Below are positions 46,035-60,368 of a DNA stretch of 64,000 nt, piece after piece; position 1 is the stretch's first letter; the number at the start of each line of letters is the position of its first letter. The notes below the pieces were generated by a model that searched no databases, was not told the origin of the DNA, and saw nothing but the letters and a program-made list of their open reading frames with translations. A program made the translations under genes and the position numbers. Where the stretch lies: assembly GCA_025738555.1 (NCBI GenBank), contig JAOVFP010000002.1, positions 4,278,001-4,342,000 of the forward strand, given 5' to 3'. The DNA is from Cyathus striatus (taxonomy: Eukaryota; Basidiomycota; Agaricomycetes; Agaricales; Nidulariaceae).

Positions 46035-46265
46035 GTGTAAGAAATATTAGGGCGGTTGCTTGAGATTTTGATGGAAGATATTTTCAAGGGCTGGAAATGA
46101 AGGGATTCCATAATCACTTTCTTGATATGAGGAGGCTGTGTACCAGATAGTGCTTGAAAGATGGTTTTGCTGGAAATGCGAATATGAAAGTCACCAAGGC
46201 AGCCCCACACAGGGCGAAATGCAGGTAGTCCATAATGAGGAAGACCAGCAGTATATATCATGTGT
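46035..46265 (-). pseudogene. RecQ-like helicase, middle exon
   Basis: IYTAGLPHYGLPAFRPVWG then LGDFHIRISSKTIFQALSGT, QPPHIKKVIMESL, ISSNRPNI: the segment between helicase motifs II and IV in basidiomycete RecQ-like proteins, including the Ser/Thr-Gly-Thr of motif III (ALSGT). Separated from both neighbours by insertions. Confidence 0.85.
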
Positions 46266-46576
46266 TGTCGTTTAAGATTAAGTTAATCTAAGGTGCTAAC
46301 AGGAATTGACTTTGTCTGTGTTACAACACCTGAGTGTCAGGAAATATTTAGCAAGGATATTCTTGGAAATTTAATGGGTGATCTTGTACGGCAAAAGCTG
46401 TATGAATTGTATGAAACTTGGTATGAAGGGTAATGTACAGCAAAAGCTGTATACAATGTCAAGTATAATGAAAAGGGTATAGTACACACTATAGACCTAA
46501 TGCTATTTATAATGTGTATATTGAATAGATCAATGTTCAACTTGCTTAGAACTTGACCTATGATCTGCTTCTTATT

Positions 46577-46700
46577 CTGTTACTGTTACTCTGACTGATA
46601 CTGTGACTGTGACTGATACTTTATCTGTGACTGTGACTGTGACTGTGACTGCTTCGATTTCTGTGACTGTTACTGATACTGACTGTACTGGCTGTGCTGA
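46577..46700. repeat. CTGTGA-type microsatellite
   Basis: Runs of GTGACT/CTGATACTGTGA units, interrupted by TTATCTGTGACT and GCTTCGATTT. Confidence 0.8.
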
Positions 46701-46844
46701 TAAAACTGTACTAATAACTAATGACTAATGACAATTGGGTGAGACTACTGGGGGGTGGGTAGCTATCTATTTACTGCCAAACTGCCCTCCTTATATACCT
46801 TTTCCTAACCTGCTTAGTAATCCAATTCCCACTCTACCAATCTA

Positions 46845-47345
46845 CATTGTTCTCCAAAATGAGTAATGTGCAAGTGTAGATTTTAGATCTGAGGCTGTAC
46901 AGGACAATGGTATTTGAGGGTTAGTCAGCAGAGAACAATAGCATATATCAGAACAATGTGTAATGAATTACATTGTTCTAAATAAAGAGCTACATTGTTC
47001 TGGGCAAGAACAATAGGAATCCATTTTTATAACAATGAAGTAGAGAACAATAGATACCTTTCCACCATTGTGTGAACAATGGTGGTGAAAACAATGGAGT
47101 CATATATAAATAGTTTCACATTGTCTTCAGATAATGGATGAATAGTACAATGTAGTTCATTTGTGATGAACAATAGGAGTGAAAACAATGGAGTTGTATA
47201 TAAATAGTTTTCTCATTGTCTTCAAGCAATGGGTGAATGGTACAATGTAGTTCATTTGTGATGAACAATAGGAGTGAAAACAATGGAATTGTATATAAAT
47301 AGTTTTCTCATTGTCTTCAAGCAATGTGTGAACAGGACAGTGGGA
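46845..47345. repeat. ACAATG/CATTGT-rich region with ~94 bp tandem repeat
   Basis: The words AACAAT(A/G) and ATTGTT occur about twenty times in both orientations. From about 47060 a longer unit (GGTACAATGTAGTTCATTTG, GAACAATAGGAGTGAAAACA, TATATAAATAGTTTTCTCA) is repeated nearly exactly twice with a worn third copy. Confidence 0.75.
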
Positions 47346-49724
47346 GAGTGCCATATTATTCTTTGTTAGTGCATTGTTTGTGCAAGTGATTCCCACTACC
47401 TTTTTAGGTAGTAGGGTTTATGTAGGTCGTTGAAAAACGCTCTTTGCAGGCCAATCACTCGGCATTGCTTCAGATCAGACTTTGCCTGGTATGGTTAAAA
47501 GTTTATCATTGTTTGTACCCTGCTGAACGTTGGGTGTTAGCTCGTTGTGCTTGTACAATCCTATATGGTTATAGGTACATACTGGTTGTTTGCTAGTCTC
47601 TATGGGTAAGTTGCACATCTAGACTTTGAACTCATTGGTTATAACATCTTTGAAGATATAGTGGATTGTGTTCGACATGATACAACCACTGGTAGCCCCA
47701 GTGAAAGATTGGGCAACGGGAACCATTTACCATACCCCCCACCACTGCATATGCACTACACGATCCAGGACACGTAGGACTCACAAACTTTCACCATTTG
47801 TCTTTCTCAAGCATATACCTGAACACATCACTTTAGAAGTGCTGGAGACATCAAGAGGTGCACATCAATTCATACAGCCAGTGAGAGAAAACCACTGAAA
47901 TACTCTCCACAAATATACCACAGATATTTGCCTACCGGACAAGGTGTCAGCATTGTGTTCTCCCTCTTACTTGGAGGTTGCAAAAACTCTACTTACCATA
48001 TGAGGAGCGGTATGAACACCCACCAAGCGGACTTGTCCTGTGCCAGTCCACCTCTCACCTGCCTGCACCCCCCTTCTTCTGCACTTTCTCCCTTAACTTG
48101 CACAAAAGCTTGCGAGAACTGCTTGGAGCAGTTCACTGTACTCTCCCCTCCTTCCTGATACAGCTCACTATGGGAAGTACCTCGACCTTAATCAAGAAGT
48201 GGAACCATCCCATCAGGAATACACTCTGAGCTCTGTTCCATGTCGTGATATTAGCCTGTTCACTTGTTTCTTATTTGACATTTGTGCACTGGATGGGGGT
48301 GGCGATCGTGTTTCTTGCTCTCGAGAAGGGGTGTATGGTGCATCAGCGGGTCAGACGTGTTCCATGCTCAAGGCAAGGCAAGGCGTGGTCCGAGTCGGGC
48401 GATGCCCCAAGACCATCTACATTATCGAAATCAGTGCAGCCGTCAATGGTCATAGTCTGATGTTCAGTTTTGTTGAATGTGGCCTGTTGCTGAAGCTGTA
48501 GCTATTGTATGCAGTACCAGCAGGTCACGATGATCATCCTTCGGGTTGCAACTGCATCATTGTTGTTCATAGTTTTTCTATGATTTGACATCGTTCTTCT
48601 TGATTTTTTCAGTTTTGTTGAATGTGTTGGTAGCGGTCGTTTGCTCAGAGGTGTGCTGTGTATGCAGTATCAGCAGGGTCAACATCCACCTCGTACTACT
48701 CATTACCAATTCGCGCCCTACTATGTTCATGCATGTTTGTTGGTGGCTTTCATAGAATGGACTTTGATTTCTCATGAGTATTCATTTGAGGCTGAAATAA
48801 ATACTTCTACAAGAAACAGAGGCCTGGCTAAATGTCGGGGCATTGGTGAACCTCATTGGCAATACAACTTAGTACATATGTCAAATGAAAATGGTTAGCA
48901 AAATGCATCCAATGGGGATGGGAACATGACATAGTTACCTCCCTACTCCATTGGAAATTCCGCAGCATTTGTAATATGCAGGGCCTGGTGGGTACGATTA
49001 TCAACTATGTAGACATGTTGTGTTATAGGACTTACAATCCTGTTAAAATGTCAGAGCCACAGTCATTACTTGTCTGGATAGGTAGTACACCTGACTCGCC
49101 TTTGTGGAATCACACATCACATAGTAAAATTTGATAATTACTACAATTCCGCTTTTTTAAAATTTCTTATCCTACTTATCTACTTAGCCCTTTCCTTAAC
49201 GCCTCCAAAAAATCTACACCTAACATTTTATTTCTACTTCTTGTCTAATTCTCACCTTATAAATAAAAATAGACCCTTGTATTATTTAGTCTTGTAAAAT
49301 ATACAATGACTTCTTTGTCACATCTTCCATTAGTCCAAATATCTTACCAGTAAATCTTATGGACTGAGTCCGTCGAACAAAGACTCGATCATCTGGATCA
49401 TCCGCTGTCAGTCTTCCTAAACCTACCAGTGAAAGCCTACTAAAGACTGAGTGACAGGAGAAGGTAGTGGGCCCTGCCACTTGCCAGCCTTATTATCTTA
49501 TTAATTATTGGTATGTGTATTATGTTTAATGGTGATTTAGAGTTGTTTGTTCATGTAAGGTATTGATTTGTTCATGTATAGTATTGGGTATATTTGATTA
49601 GTAGTGTGTTGTATCATGTGATTGTGTGAGCTATTCAGTCAGGTGACATGACTGTGTAATTCCTTTTATTGTGGTATACAGTGCATTTGCATGCATTATA
49701 TATAATCAATAATCAAGCCTGACA
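47346..49724. other. Inner part of the 46266-49724 insertion, no gene recognised
   Basis: Several plus-strand frames of 60-100 codons (for example 47668-47898, 48199-48501) have no known domain and no clear splice pattern linking them. The last 230 bp are AT-rich and end with ATATATAATCAATAATCAAG. Confidence 0.4.
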
Positions 49725-50363
49725 GTGTGCTTCATCAACATGAACATGTTTTATTTGCAAGTAGAACCCTTGTTTCTTCAGAAGTTGAGACAGTCTGGGC
49801 CAGTGACCATTGAAGATGAAAAGTTGCTTGGGTTGCACAAGTAGCACCATATAGTGTCCATTCTCAATATCCTATGACAAAATGTAGTAAGTATAGACGA
49901 GTACATGTCATACATACCTTCCAAAGTACATCATCTTTTGGTGTATCTTCATTGATGGATACTGCTGTGATTTGATACTTCTGAAGCTTGAGTAGCTGCA
50001 ATGCTTGAAGTTGCTTCAAAGGGGAGATGACCAGTGAAATCAAAAAGTAGACATGGCAAGATTATGCACAGGGTTTTGCCATACCCTGTACCAACATCCA
50101 CCACTGACCAGAGAGTCCTTTCCAGTCAACAGGGCAAGTGTTGCCTTCATCTGAAACTCCCAAGGTACTATCACTCCATTTGAGGCCATGAATACCAAAA
50201 GACAGGCTTTGAGTCCATGTAGAATGTGTTTCTCATTGTACTTGCTCCAAAATTCATCATGTAGTCTTTGCTCAATAGGAATAACTTGCTCAACTAGGGA
50301 TTTTGCATCTTGTATGGTTGAAAGAGCTCGAATTTCAGGCAGTGAGAGGTTGATGAGACTCAT
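49725..50363 (-). pseudogene. RecQ-like helicase, N-terminal half
   Basis: Starts MSLINLSLPEIRALS at 50363. Then VPWEFQMKATLALLTGKDSL (Q-motif/motif 0 region), and in a shifted frame VDVGTGYGKTLCIILP, a Walker A with the usual Cys changed to Tyr. Next VISPLKQLQALQLL (motif Ia), an intron near 49864-49920, GHYMVLLVQPKQLF, and HVHVDEAHC (motif II, DEAH) at 49725-49745. At least two frameshifts. Downstream parts are at 46265 and 44336. Confidence 0.85.
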
Positions 50364-51269
50364 AGAAATAGTAATTGGTAGTAGTAAACAAATGAAGAGT
50401 ACCTAAGAGGAGAGTGGAGGAGGGGAGAATGGAGGAGGGGGAGGAGAGGAGCATGGAGAATGGAAAGAGTCAATGCGATGCATGAGAGAGCTGAGAATCC
50501 AAAAAAGGAAATTTTTGGGGACATAAGGGACAGATGCTTCAAATCTGATCAGTTGGACTGGCCAGTATATCAATATAATACAATTGTTCATATAATGTGA
50601 CTTGTCATGATACCGACCAGCTACCAGTTTAATCTGAGGGAGGCATGTAGTTAGTCTGGAAGCTGAACTGTCTAAAACGAGATCATGCTGGCATCACATG
50701 ACTAGTGTGGAGGTATCTCGTCAATAGACAGTCTGGTAAAACTTGTTTTCATTTTAGTATATTGTTCCTTACACTGTCCCACCTTTGTCCCCCCACTGTG
50801 AGACCTGATTTGGACATCAAAAACACCCAAGGACTCATAATAAAGGTCTATTCAAAGTTAAAATGTTGAAATATTATGAAATCACTGTGGAATATGTGGA
50901 GCAATTGTGTAATAGCCCACTATAGCAGTATTGTACAGGTTTCAATTCAGAACTCATACACTGCTTCTTTCTCCACTATTACACCTAACAATTTCTCTGA
51001 AATATATACAGGAACTAATAATGTATGTATGTTGAAAAATAATATGGTATATTGTACACAAGGGAGGGAGGAACATTTGTGAAAGGCAAAGCATAAGGAA
51101 CACCGTAGGCACCGCCATCTGACCTGCAGGAAGGGCCTTCAGGGGGTATTACTCAACCAAAAAAAATGGCCTCAAGGGGGGACTTCCTGCTAAGACAGCT
51201 TAAGTGAGTTCCCGCTAAATCCAAACTGGGAACACATCGGGTGGAAAATCTATGTATCATGGAGGACAA
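50364..51269. other. Non-coding; MITE-family relics near 51090-51230
   Basis: AGGAACACCGTAGGCACCG, GGCCTTCAGGGGGTATTACT and GGGGACTTCCTGCT match parts of the 59790-60170 and 39075-39330 repeats. A G/A-rich run (GGAGGAGGGGAGAATGGAGG) at 50410-50465 lies upstream of the helicase start. No gene supported. Confidence 0.45.
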
Positions 51270-51602
51270 AGTACTGTAACGATCAAATCAATTCGTCTGT
51301 CATGCGTCACGCACCCTTTTGACGAGACAAAATTCGGTGCTTGTCACGCGTCACGTTCAAAAATGATGAAGGTTTCAAATGGTCACACAAAGCTGCAGGT
51401 TCAAATTTTTCTCTTGCAGTGGTCAAACTTGCTATTTGGGCTTAAATTAACCTAAAAAAATTTCTTTTGCTAGTGAAAGTAGTGCAAGTGACAAAAAATT
51501 TTGGTGCGTCATGCAGGATCTACCAAAGTGACGAACTAATTTGATGGTTTGGTGTGTCACGCACTCAGAGGGGTGACAAATTGATTTGATTAATACAGTA
51601 CT
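51270..51602. mobile_element. MITE with AGTACTGTA...TACAGTACT ends
   Basis: 333 bp with inverted ends AGTACTGTAACGATCAAATC and its counterpart at 51575-51602, continuing with AATTYGTC and then GTCACGC on both sides. The centre is AT-rich without coding capacity. Related ends occur at 17924-17973, near 39308-39330 and at 60146-60172. A clean TSD is not visible (GACAA against CACAA). Confidence 0.78.
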
Positions 51603-54600
51603 CACAAATCACAGCAGAACTTCGTGTAATGAACTTGTGCCGGCCTGGAAGTTCCCTGGTAGGAAGTTCACAGGAAGTTCCTCATGTAATAGTACTCAAT
51701 TGTGATTGTCTACCACAACTTTATTTATGAAGGTCAAAGTGCACTTTTAATGGGGTGCGCGCACACTTTTGATGCGAGTGCAAACATTTTGGGCGTTGTT
51801 TGGCGCACACATTTTTAGTCCTGGCACAAACACTTATTTCGAGAGCAGCGCAAATCTTTGAGACACACTTATAGTGATTCATATAGATTTTTATTAGGTA
51901 TAAACAGTAATTTTATTTTAATCTAGACAGTGAAGTTCAAGCAATATATGTCATACTTATGGCTGGAGATAATAACTTGTTTACGTAGCACGTAAACCCC
52001 ATAAATACACAATGCAACAAGTAGGGGGAGAGCCATTCTACAATAGGGAGGTGAGAGGAAGGAAATCATTATGATGTCATCCGGACGACGAGGACGAGTC
52101 TGAGGAGACCCTGAATCCACCCTGCTACTTACGAGGCAAGGAGTGGGAGCAAAATTCCATGTGGTATGCAATGGAAACTCGGAGGGGATTCCGGAATCCG
52201 AATTATCCTTACTACGCTGGCATGGTGCTTCGCGATGGAATGATAACAGCCACTCATTATTTGCAACGAAAAAAGATCTAAACGAAGGGCGAATCAATCA
52301 GCATGTGCACGTTGGAGTAGAACATAAGAGACATTGACGTACCAGATATGCTTGGTGATGTGCTTTGAAGTACAGACGACAATAGCACCAGAGTCAGTGC
52401 ATTGGAGAACACTGTGGACATGTCTTATGCAACAATCGTTCTAATGACGATTCTTGGGTGCTGTCCGGGAAGTACTTGCGTGCATGAACTATTTCATGAC
52501 ATTGGCACGGCCAATGTTCATGTTCATCTGCACTGTTCTTGATCATATGGTGGTATAGCTCACCTATCCTAGATCGCGGTAACGAGACCTCCGTATCTCA
52601 TGCAATGTGAATTGGGAGAGAACTCGTTCATCTTCAACTTTGACATCTGTGAGCACGAATAAGTATTCACATAAAGGAAGTACTCACTGATTACTGGAAC
52701 CAAGACCCACTTCTTACTTTTTGCCTTAGCATCCCCAGCAAGACTCTCCGTCGTCTTACACCTCTTGATTGTGCTGGCAGGGCTCATAGTGTTAACGGGA
52801 AACGACTGTGGCTAGGGATCTGGGTGGAGCGGGCTCTTGTTGCTGGTTATCCGATCGTTGTACTCGAATATCTACTACAACAACCAGTAGATGGTGCAAA
52901 TAAGAAGTTGCATTAAACAATATAGCTAAGAAACTGGTAAGAAACTATTCTCAAAGTGACAGAACACACATACATATCCTTCATATGTCACAGAATTGAA
53001 GCAGTGGCATAGTAACTGGGAGGAAACTTGAGGTAGGTGTGGCAAGATGGCTGAAGTATAAGCTAAGCAGCTGTGCAGGACTGTAGAGGACCAGAGAGGA
53101 CCGTGATGAAGATTGACTTGGTGGCACGATTCATGTCAGACGACGCGGACCTGGGTCTTAGTAGTGTGGGATATCAACAAGAGCTCATGTGAGTTTTGTG
53201 TATGCGTTAATTGGCAATGTTTGGCAATAGCCTCAGCTTGCCAACGCCAGCACCCTTGAATCAACGGTCATTAGTTTTCATTTCGTGTCCAACCCCTCGA
53301 AGTCGATCTCTTCTCTTTCGCTTTCATTATGCTACGTGCTATCTCATGTGATGCATTGATGTGTCCCTAGGTCCTGCGAAGATTGGTCTCAGTGGTAGGA
53401 CGAAGAAGCTCACAAAGTCTAGATAGAAAACTTGGACATATGGTGGACAGAATATGATGAGGGAGTACTGTATTGACAGGTCTGTTTCATTATTATGTTC
53501 ACTTCCCAATTATTTCTACTTACAACTTGTACCCAGATTGCATGTCAACACCCTCTAAACACTCACCCTCTGCACCTGAACTCCCAAATCACATATTTTC
53601 CGCCCTCCCACCTCTCCTGACTGGTATTTGTTACCCCCAGCATTACAGCCAGCGACAATATTTCCTGCGTTGTCTGCACTGCTCGTCATTTCGAAGTCTG
53701 TAAGACTTAATCACACCGGGTGGTAATGCGGGAATGGGACTTGTTTTTGGACTGGCTCCCGTTCTACCATAGGTCATTGGCTTCTGAGAAGCTGGGATGA
53801 CAGAATCGCATGGGCTCGCAGTCGGTCTTGGGGGGTGGTGCGGGCTTGCACCTCTGCTTGTGCCTTGTCTCGCAACGAGTGCCCAAAGTCGTAATTGTCT
53901 CGTTTCACACGACTGTTCGTCCAGGGCTATGTTTCTTAATTTGAATTACTGATGTATTTACGACCAGTTGATAAATATATTATGTGTGCTGAGAAGGCTG
54001 GTTGGTATGTTAAAGAACAGTCTATTTCATCTCGCATGAGTTTAACACAACTGAGAAAGCTGTAGCCGACTCAGAAGGAAAGGTCACGGGCCATTGTTTG
54101 CAAAGGGAACAGAGATAAGGGTCAATAGTATGACGCAAACAATGTTTTTCATCAATCAGAAGGCACCATTGTCGTGGAGGGAGAGGGGGGTTGCGGTTTC
54201 GCACAAATTAGGGTGTTTTGAGGGAGGTGCTGGGGAGAGATGGGCATGGGTGGAGGACTGGCGATGCAGATGGTTAGTAGAAGAAAGGATAGAGATGGAA
54301 GGACTGGGGGGCTTACTCGAGCAGATCTGGGAATCTTCTACTATCGAGTTATCCCACCTTCAAGAACATGTCCACCACTGTGATGACATTCAACTGCAAA
54401 AGCTCTGGTACCATGGCACCTAGCTAAACAATCTCCAGAAAGTAAATAATATGTTAGCTTCTAGCGCTATAGAGGAACAATAACCCACTTACGTTCTCCC
54501 GCCATGACTACTCCTAACGTCCCCGGATAAGCGCATACATCCCCCTCCTTTCATCATCACCTGCACCATCCTCCCATCACCGACCCACCCCCAAAATCTC

Positions 54601-55920
54601 AAAGCTGAATCCTATGAACTAGACGACATTGACATGGTCATGCACATCGTCGTGAAGCTATCATTCCACAGCAGAACACGGTACTGCATATTGCTTCATG
54701 TTCCCTCGAACCCTCTCCACTCGTACTCTGATAGTAAGCATAGTAGACTCAGCGAGCAGAGTCAACGCCCCCTTATCTTCCCCGGAACACTAATAGCTGC
54801 ACCCCAAGTACTACACTGGGTGCCAATGCCGAACCAAAGCTTTGCTGACGAAGTGGTTCTTCAGCTACGTTGCGGCAGTAAGCAAACATGCTGCATTCTC
54901 TAGTAAGTACTTTACTAGGATGTGAAGAGCAAAATCTATCTGTCGTTTGGGGTAACTTTGCCATGAGTGGAAGAGGAAGGTCAAGGTATTGCAGAGCCAC
55001 CAGATGAGCATGTGCAGCATGACCAATATGTCAAATGGCACGAGGGTACCTTGTTAGTGATGTGTTGCGGTATCCAAGACGAGTGGGGTGTTGAAAACGA
55101 GGTGCTTGTATGCATAGGAGTACATTGTTGCAGGTGGAGGAGGGGAGGTGGTGTCGACTGCGTAGACAGGTGTGCCAAATAGTTCAAGGTTGTGTTGTTG
55201 GCGCCGTTTTGCAGTATGCAAAATGATTGAGGCGTTGACGTTGAGGGCGAGAAGGTGTTGTTGATAACTCGTATGGGTATGAATTCGTTTTCGTTGTACG
55301 AGAAAGGGGGAACGTGGTGTCAAGCAAGACTGGTGATTTGAGCGGTTGGTAGAAGGATGGAGATAGAAGGAATGAAGGATGTACCCAAGCCGGCCCAGGG
55401 GTCTTCCCTGCCCCTCCGATCTACCTAGACGCTAGAACCATCCACATCCCTAGTCCTTTGGCAAGCGTATTTGAAACAGAAGAGGTCCGTGACTCCATCA
55501 TAACAACGCTTTAGATGAGCGTAGCTTAGTATACCTAAATACCTAATGCATATACATAGATAACTTTGGTAAATAGAATGTTTACCAAACCAACTGAAGG
55601 AGGATGCCCACCTGTAGTAGATCGCCTATCACTAACACTGGACGTTGGACACTGGAGTAGGTCATGGTCAGCGTCGTGGTACCCTTGTCACTTCAGATTC
55701 TTAGGGTGTATCTTGGGAAGAGCATGCTTGAGAAGAATTTGAATACAGTACATCAGAAGAAATCGAATAGATGAGACTGGAGAAACATTGAAAGAGCTGG
55801 CTCGACGTTGACACGAATGGTCGACCACAACGGACCAAATCTTACAGCGCAGAAGTCTACCCCGCATCCATCAATCTCCATTCAGAGAACGCGGGGAACA
55901 GGCACTCACCCAGATACATA
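51603..55920. other. Long stretch without a recognised gene
   Basis: Mixed-composition DNA with normal CpG frequency from about 52000. Frames of 60-125 codons on both strands (51923-52297 minus, 54094-54423 plus, 54634-54903 plus, 55054-55323 minus) show no domain I know. Part of 54600-55700 may hold further decayed exons of the SulP gene that ends at 55930, but I could not identify them. Confidence 0.4.
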
Positions 55921-55929
55921 TAAAACTGC

Positions 55930-57808
55930 CACCACGGTTTGTGCGTCGTATCTCCCATATCAAACAGTCATCCCACCTGTCTCCAGTCATACAAATCAAT
56001 CTGCGCCGCCGTAATGACAACATAAAAATAAGGGGTATAATAATAAAATCTACTCTCCATCAGCCTTTCCTCCACACAACGAAGATACTAGAACTCACAA
56101 AGCAGAAAAATTAACTGATGATGCCATCTCGTCGTTACAATCCTCAACAATACCACCAGAAGTAAGGGAATCGTCCAAAGCAACAACATTCTCCCATCTA
56201 AAAACATCATTTTGAGCTTCTCCAAACTCGCGGTAAAGTCGTCATCCAGTATGCGCATGGACATCGCGAAGCCAGTGATCAATAAGAATACTCCCACACC
56301 ACCTATACATCCTACAAGGATATGCCTAGGGAAGAAAACAATGACGCTGAGTTTAAGGACACCGAGAAGGAAGAAGCATAGACCGGTCATTATTGAGCTT
56401 AGAGCATACACGATGAGTGTGGTGGCTATGATTTATCTGGGATAATCTCCGCCTATTTCGGCAGCGATGCTGTTTGCTAGGATATGGAAGAATGGCTGGT
56501 ACTTTTCAGTGCGCGAGATTGGAGCGAGGAAAGAGGTTACATACCACAACTTCAATCATCATACTTCCATTGGCACCTGCAAACCCACTGCCGCCCAAGG
56601 TATACACAAGCTGTGATATGACAGTCGAACCGAAGAACATCGACAGGCGGGAAAAATGATCATGCCATCTACAGCCACATCAGTCCTCTTCCTGACAAAA
56701 TCTCAAAAAGGGTAAGACATACAGGAAATGCCATCCAAAATATTCAACAAACATCCCAAAAGCACAGCCGGTAACGCTCTCAGAGCCGTCTTCACCACCT
56801 GTCCACTCACTACCTCTCTCTCAACCTCCTTAATCTTGCCTCCCACTCTCCCAAACCATCCCTTATCTGCATTCCTGCGAGATGGAGGGGGAACCTCAAA
56901 TGTGTACCCTATAGGTGGGGTAAGCGTCTGTGCAGTGGTAGCTGTCAACAATGGCATGTGTTTGTCATCTCACTCTTGATCATGTCCACGCTCCTGCTTG
57001 CAGAACGGTGAGGGATCACACCAGTGTACTTTATTCAGCTTCATTGGTGGTTGTGGTTGAATGCGAATCTCTGGTGGGGTAGGAAGGAGTGTGAACACCG
57101 GCTTGGGGGTTGTTTCCGGATCTGAGGGTGGTGGAAGGGGCGGTTGCTGTGGGTGTGAAGTCGGCTCGTCTGAAGATGATGACGAGGATTTTGATGAAGA
57201 AGAGGAAGAGGAGGAAGGTGATGACGCTGACAAGGGACGAAGAAGTGACAACCCAGAAGGCTGAAATCCTAATGGCCTCATTGCATCTTCACCAATATCA
57301 ATTCCTACCTCTGAGGTCACAGAGGAATGCGAAGACGCCTCCGACGAAGGTATAAATGTACTTGTTGTGCTTGACGTCGTAGGCAACGAGGATATACTTT
57401 GTTCCAATGCACTCGGACTTGGGGATCTGGATGGTAACGATGAGGATTCGTACATTGGAAGGTTGTGCTGTATGTTGAGTGACGGTGGTTGGAGTAGGTA
57501 GGCATTTCTGCTGCGCTGTGGTCGAGTAATATACCTTTGATCAAGGGTGAGGGATCCATGTGCAGGAATATGAATCCCGGCCCATCACGCCTCTCTTCAC
57601 CATCACCCTGCTCCAATTCACCATGACTGTTGACACCCTCATCTGCCCTTTGCTCATCACCAGGGGCAGCAAAGCTCATGTTACTCAACTTCATCGTCCC
57701 CAGCCATATCGTATCCTGACTGTGCAGCACAGGCTTGCTCATCTGCCCACCAGTATGAAAGTGTTCAAGAGTGGTGAAGTTTGTAGGCAGGGAGAGAGCA
57801 TTGTACAA
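55930..57808 (-). pseudogene. SulP/SLC26-family transporter, Vsb1 (YGR125W)-like, decayed
   Basis: N-terminal Ser/Pro-rich disordered region (about 57450-56975), then ALRALPAVLLGCLLNILDGI (first membrane helix), MFFGSTVISQLVYTLGGSGF with ANGSMMIEVV, and after an intron SIMTGLCFFLLGVLKLSVIV, FFPRHILVGCIGGVGVFLL, ITGFAMSM, LLLWTIPLLLVVLLRIV. A further piece (FYVVITAAQIDLYDWRQVG, stop, LFDMGDTTHKPWWQFYMYLG) is near 56040-55930. These match fungal SulP proteins of the vacuolar Vsb1 type, which act in vacuolar amino-acid/anion handling. TGA at 56970-56972 fits Arg and TGA at 55968-55970 fits Trp. The STAS and any C-terminal domains are not visible. The start is uncertain. Confidence 0.75.
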
Positions 57809-60018
<2,210 letters not shown>

Positions 60019-60099
60019 CCGGTCTGCCTATCAACGAGATAGGCCACGCGTCCTCACGTGACAAAAAGCGTGATTTCGTTCCCAGGATAGGCAGACCGG
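60019..60099. repeat. Perfect 14 bp inverted repeat (large hairpin)
   Basis: CCGGTCTGCCTATC at 60019-60032 pairs with GATAGGCAGACCGG at 60086-60099. The first arm also folds locally (CCTATCAACGAGATAGG). The outer bases AGGAAC(G/A)C on either side suggest a small repeat element, which ends in AATTGATTTAAATGGTACAG at about 60172. Confidence 0.75.
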
Positions 60100-60368
60100 C
60101 CCTCCGGTCTAGCATGCGGTTTAGGAACACCGTAAAGGCCCCCGTGACGTGTGACTGTCGAATTGATTTAAATGGTACAGTATATGGCTGGCGTGCATTT
60201 GATGTGCACTCGAGCTTGTGAAGCTTGAGCTTGAACCTTTCTAAGTACGTTGTAAGTGCTGCTATAAGCTCGATCTTTCAAGTTTATCAGCTTCAAAATA
60301 CCTCACGCCAAGGTTCACTTTCATACCACCATTACCCTCCTGTTGAACGATATTGTTTGGGCCTGGCC

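Larger units (their letters stand above)
46266..49724. mobile_element. 3.46 kb TGTC...GACA insertion in the RecQ pseudogene, type unknown
   Basis: Starts TGTCGTTTAAG and ends AAGCCTGACA; flanked by GTGT at 46262-46265 and 49725-49728 (4-bp duplication). Removing it joins helicase motif II (HVDEAH) to the next residues (IYTAGLPHYG). Ends are only weakly inverted (TGTC...GATTA on both) and I find no long direct repeats, so an LTR element is not shown. It holds a CTGTGA microsatellite, a ~94 bp tandem repeat and no domain I recognise. Confidence 0.65.

Noticed and set aside
46266..49724. Complete LTR retrotransposon
   Set aside because: TG...CA-type ends and a 4-bp duplication fit, but no long direct repeats, primer site or pol domain could be found.
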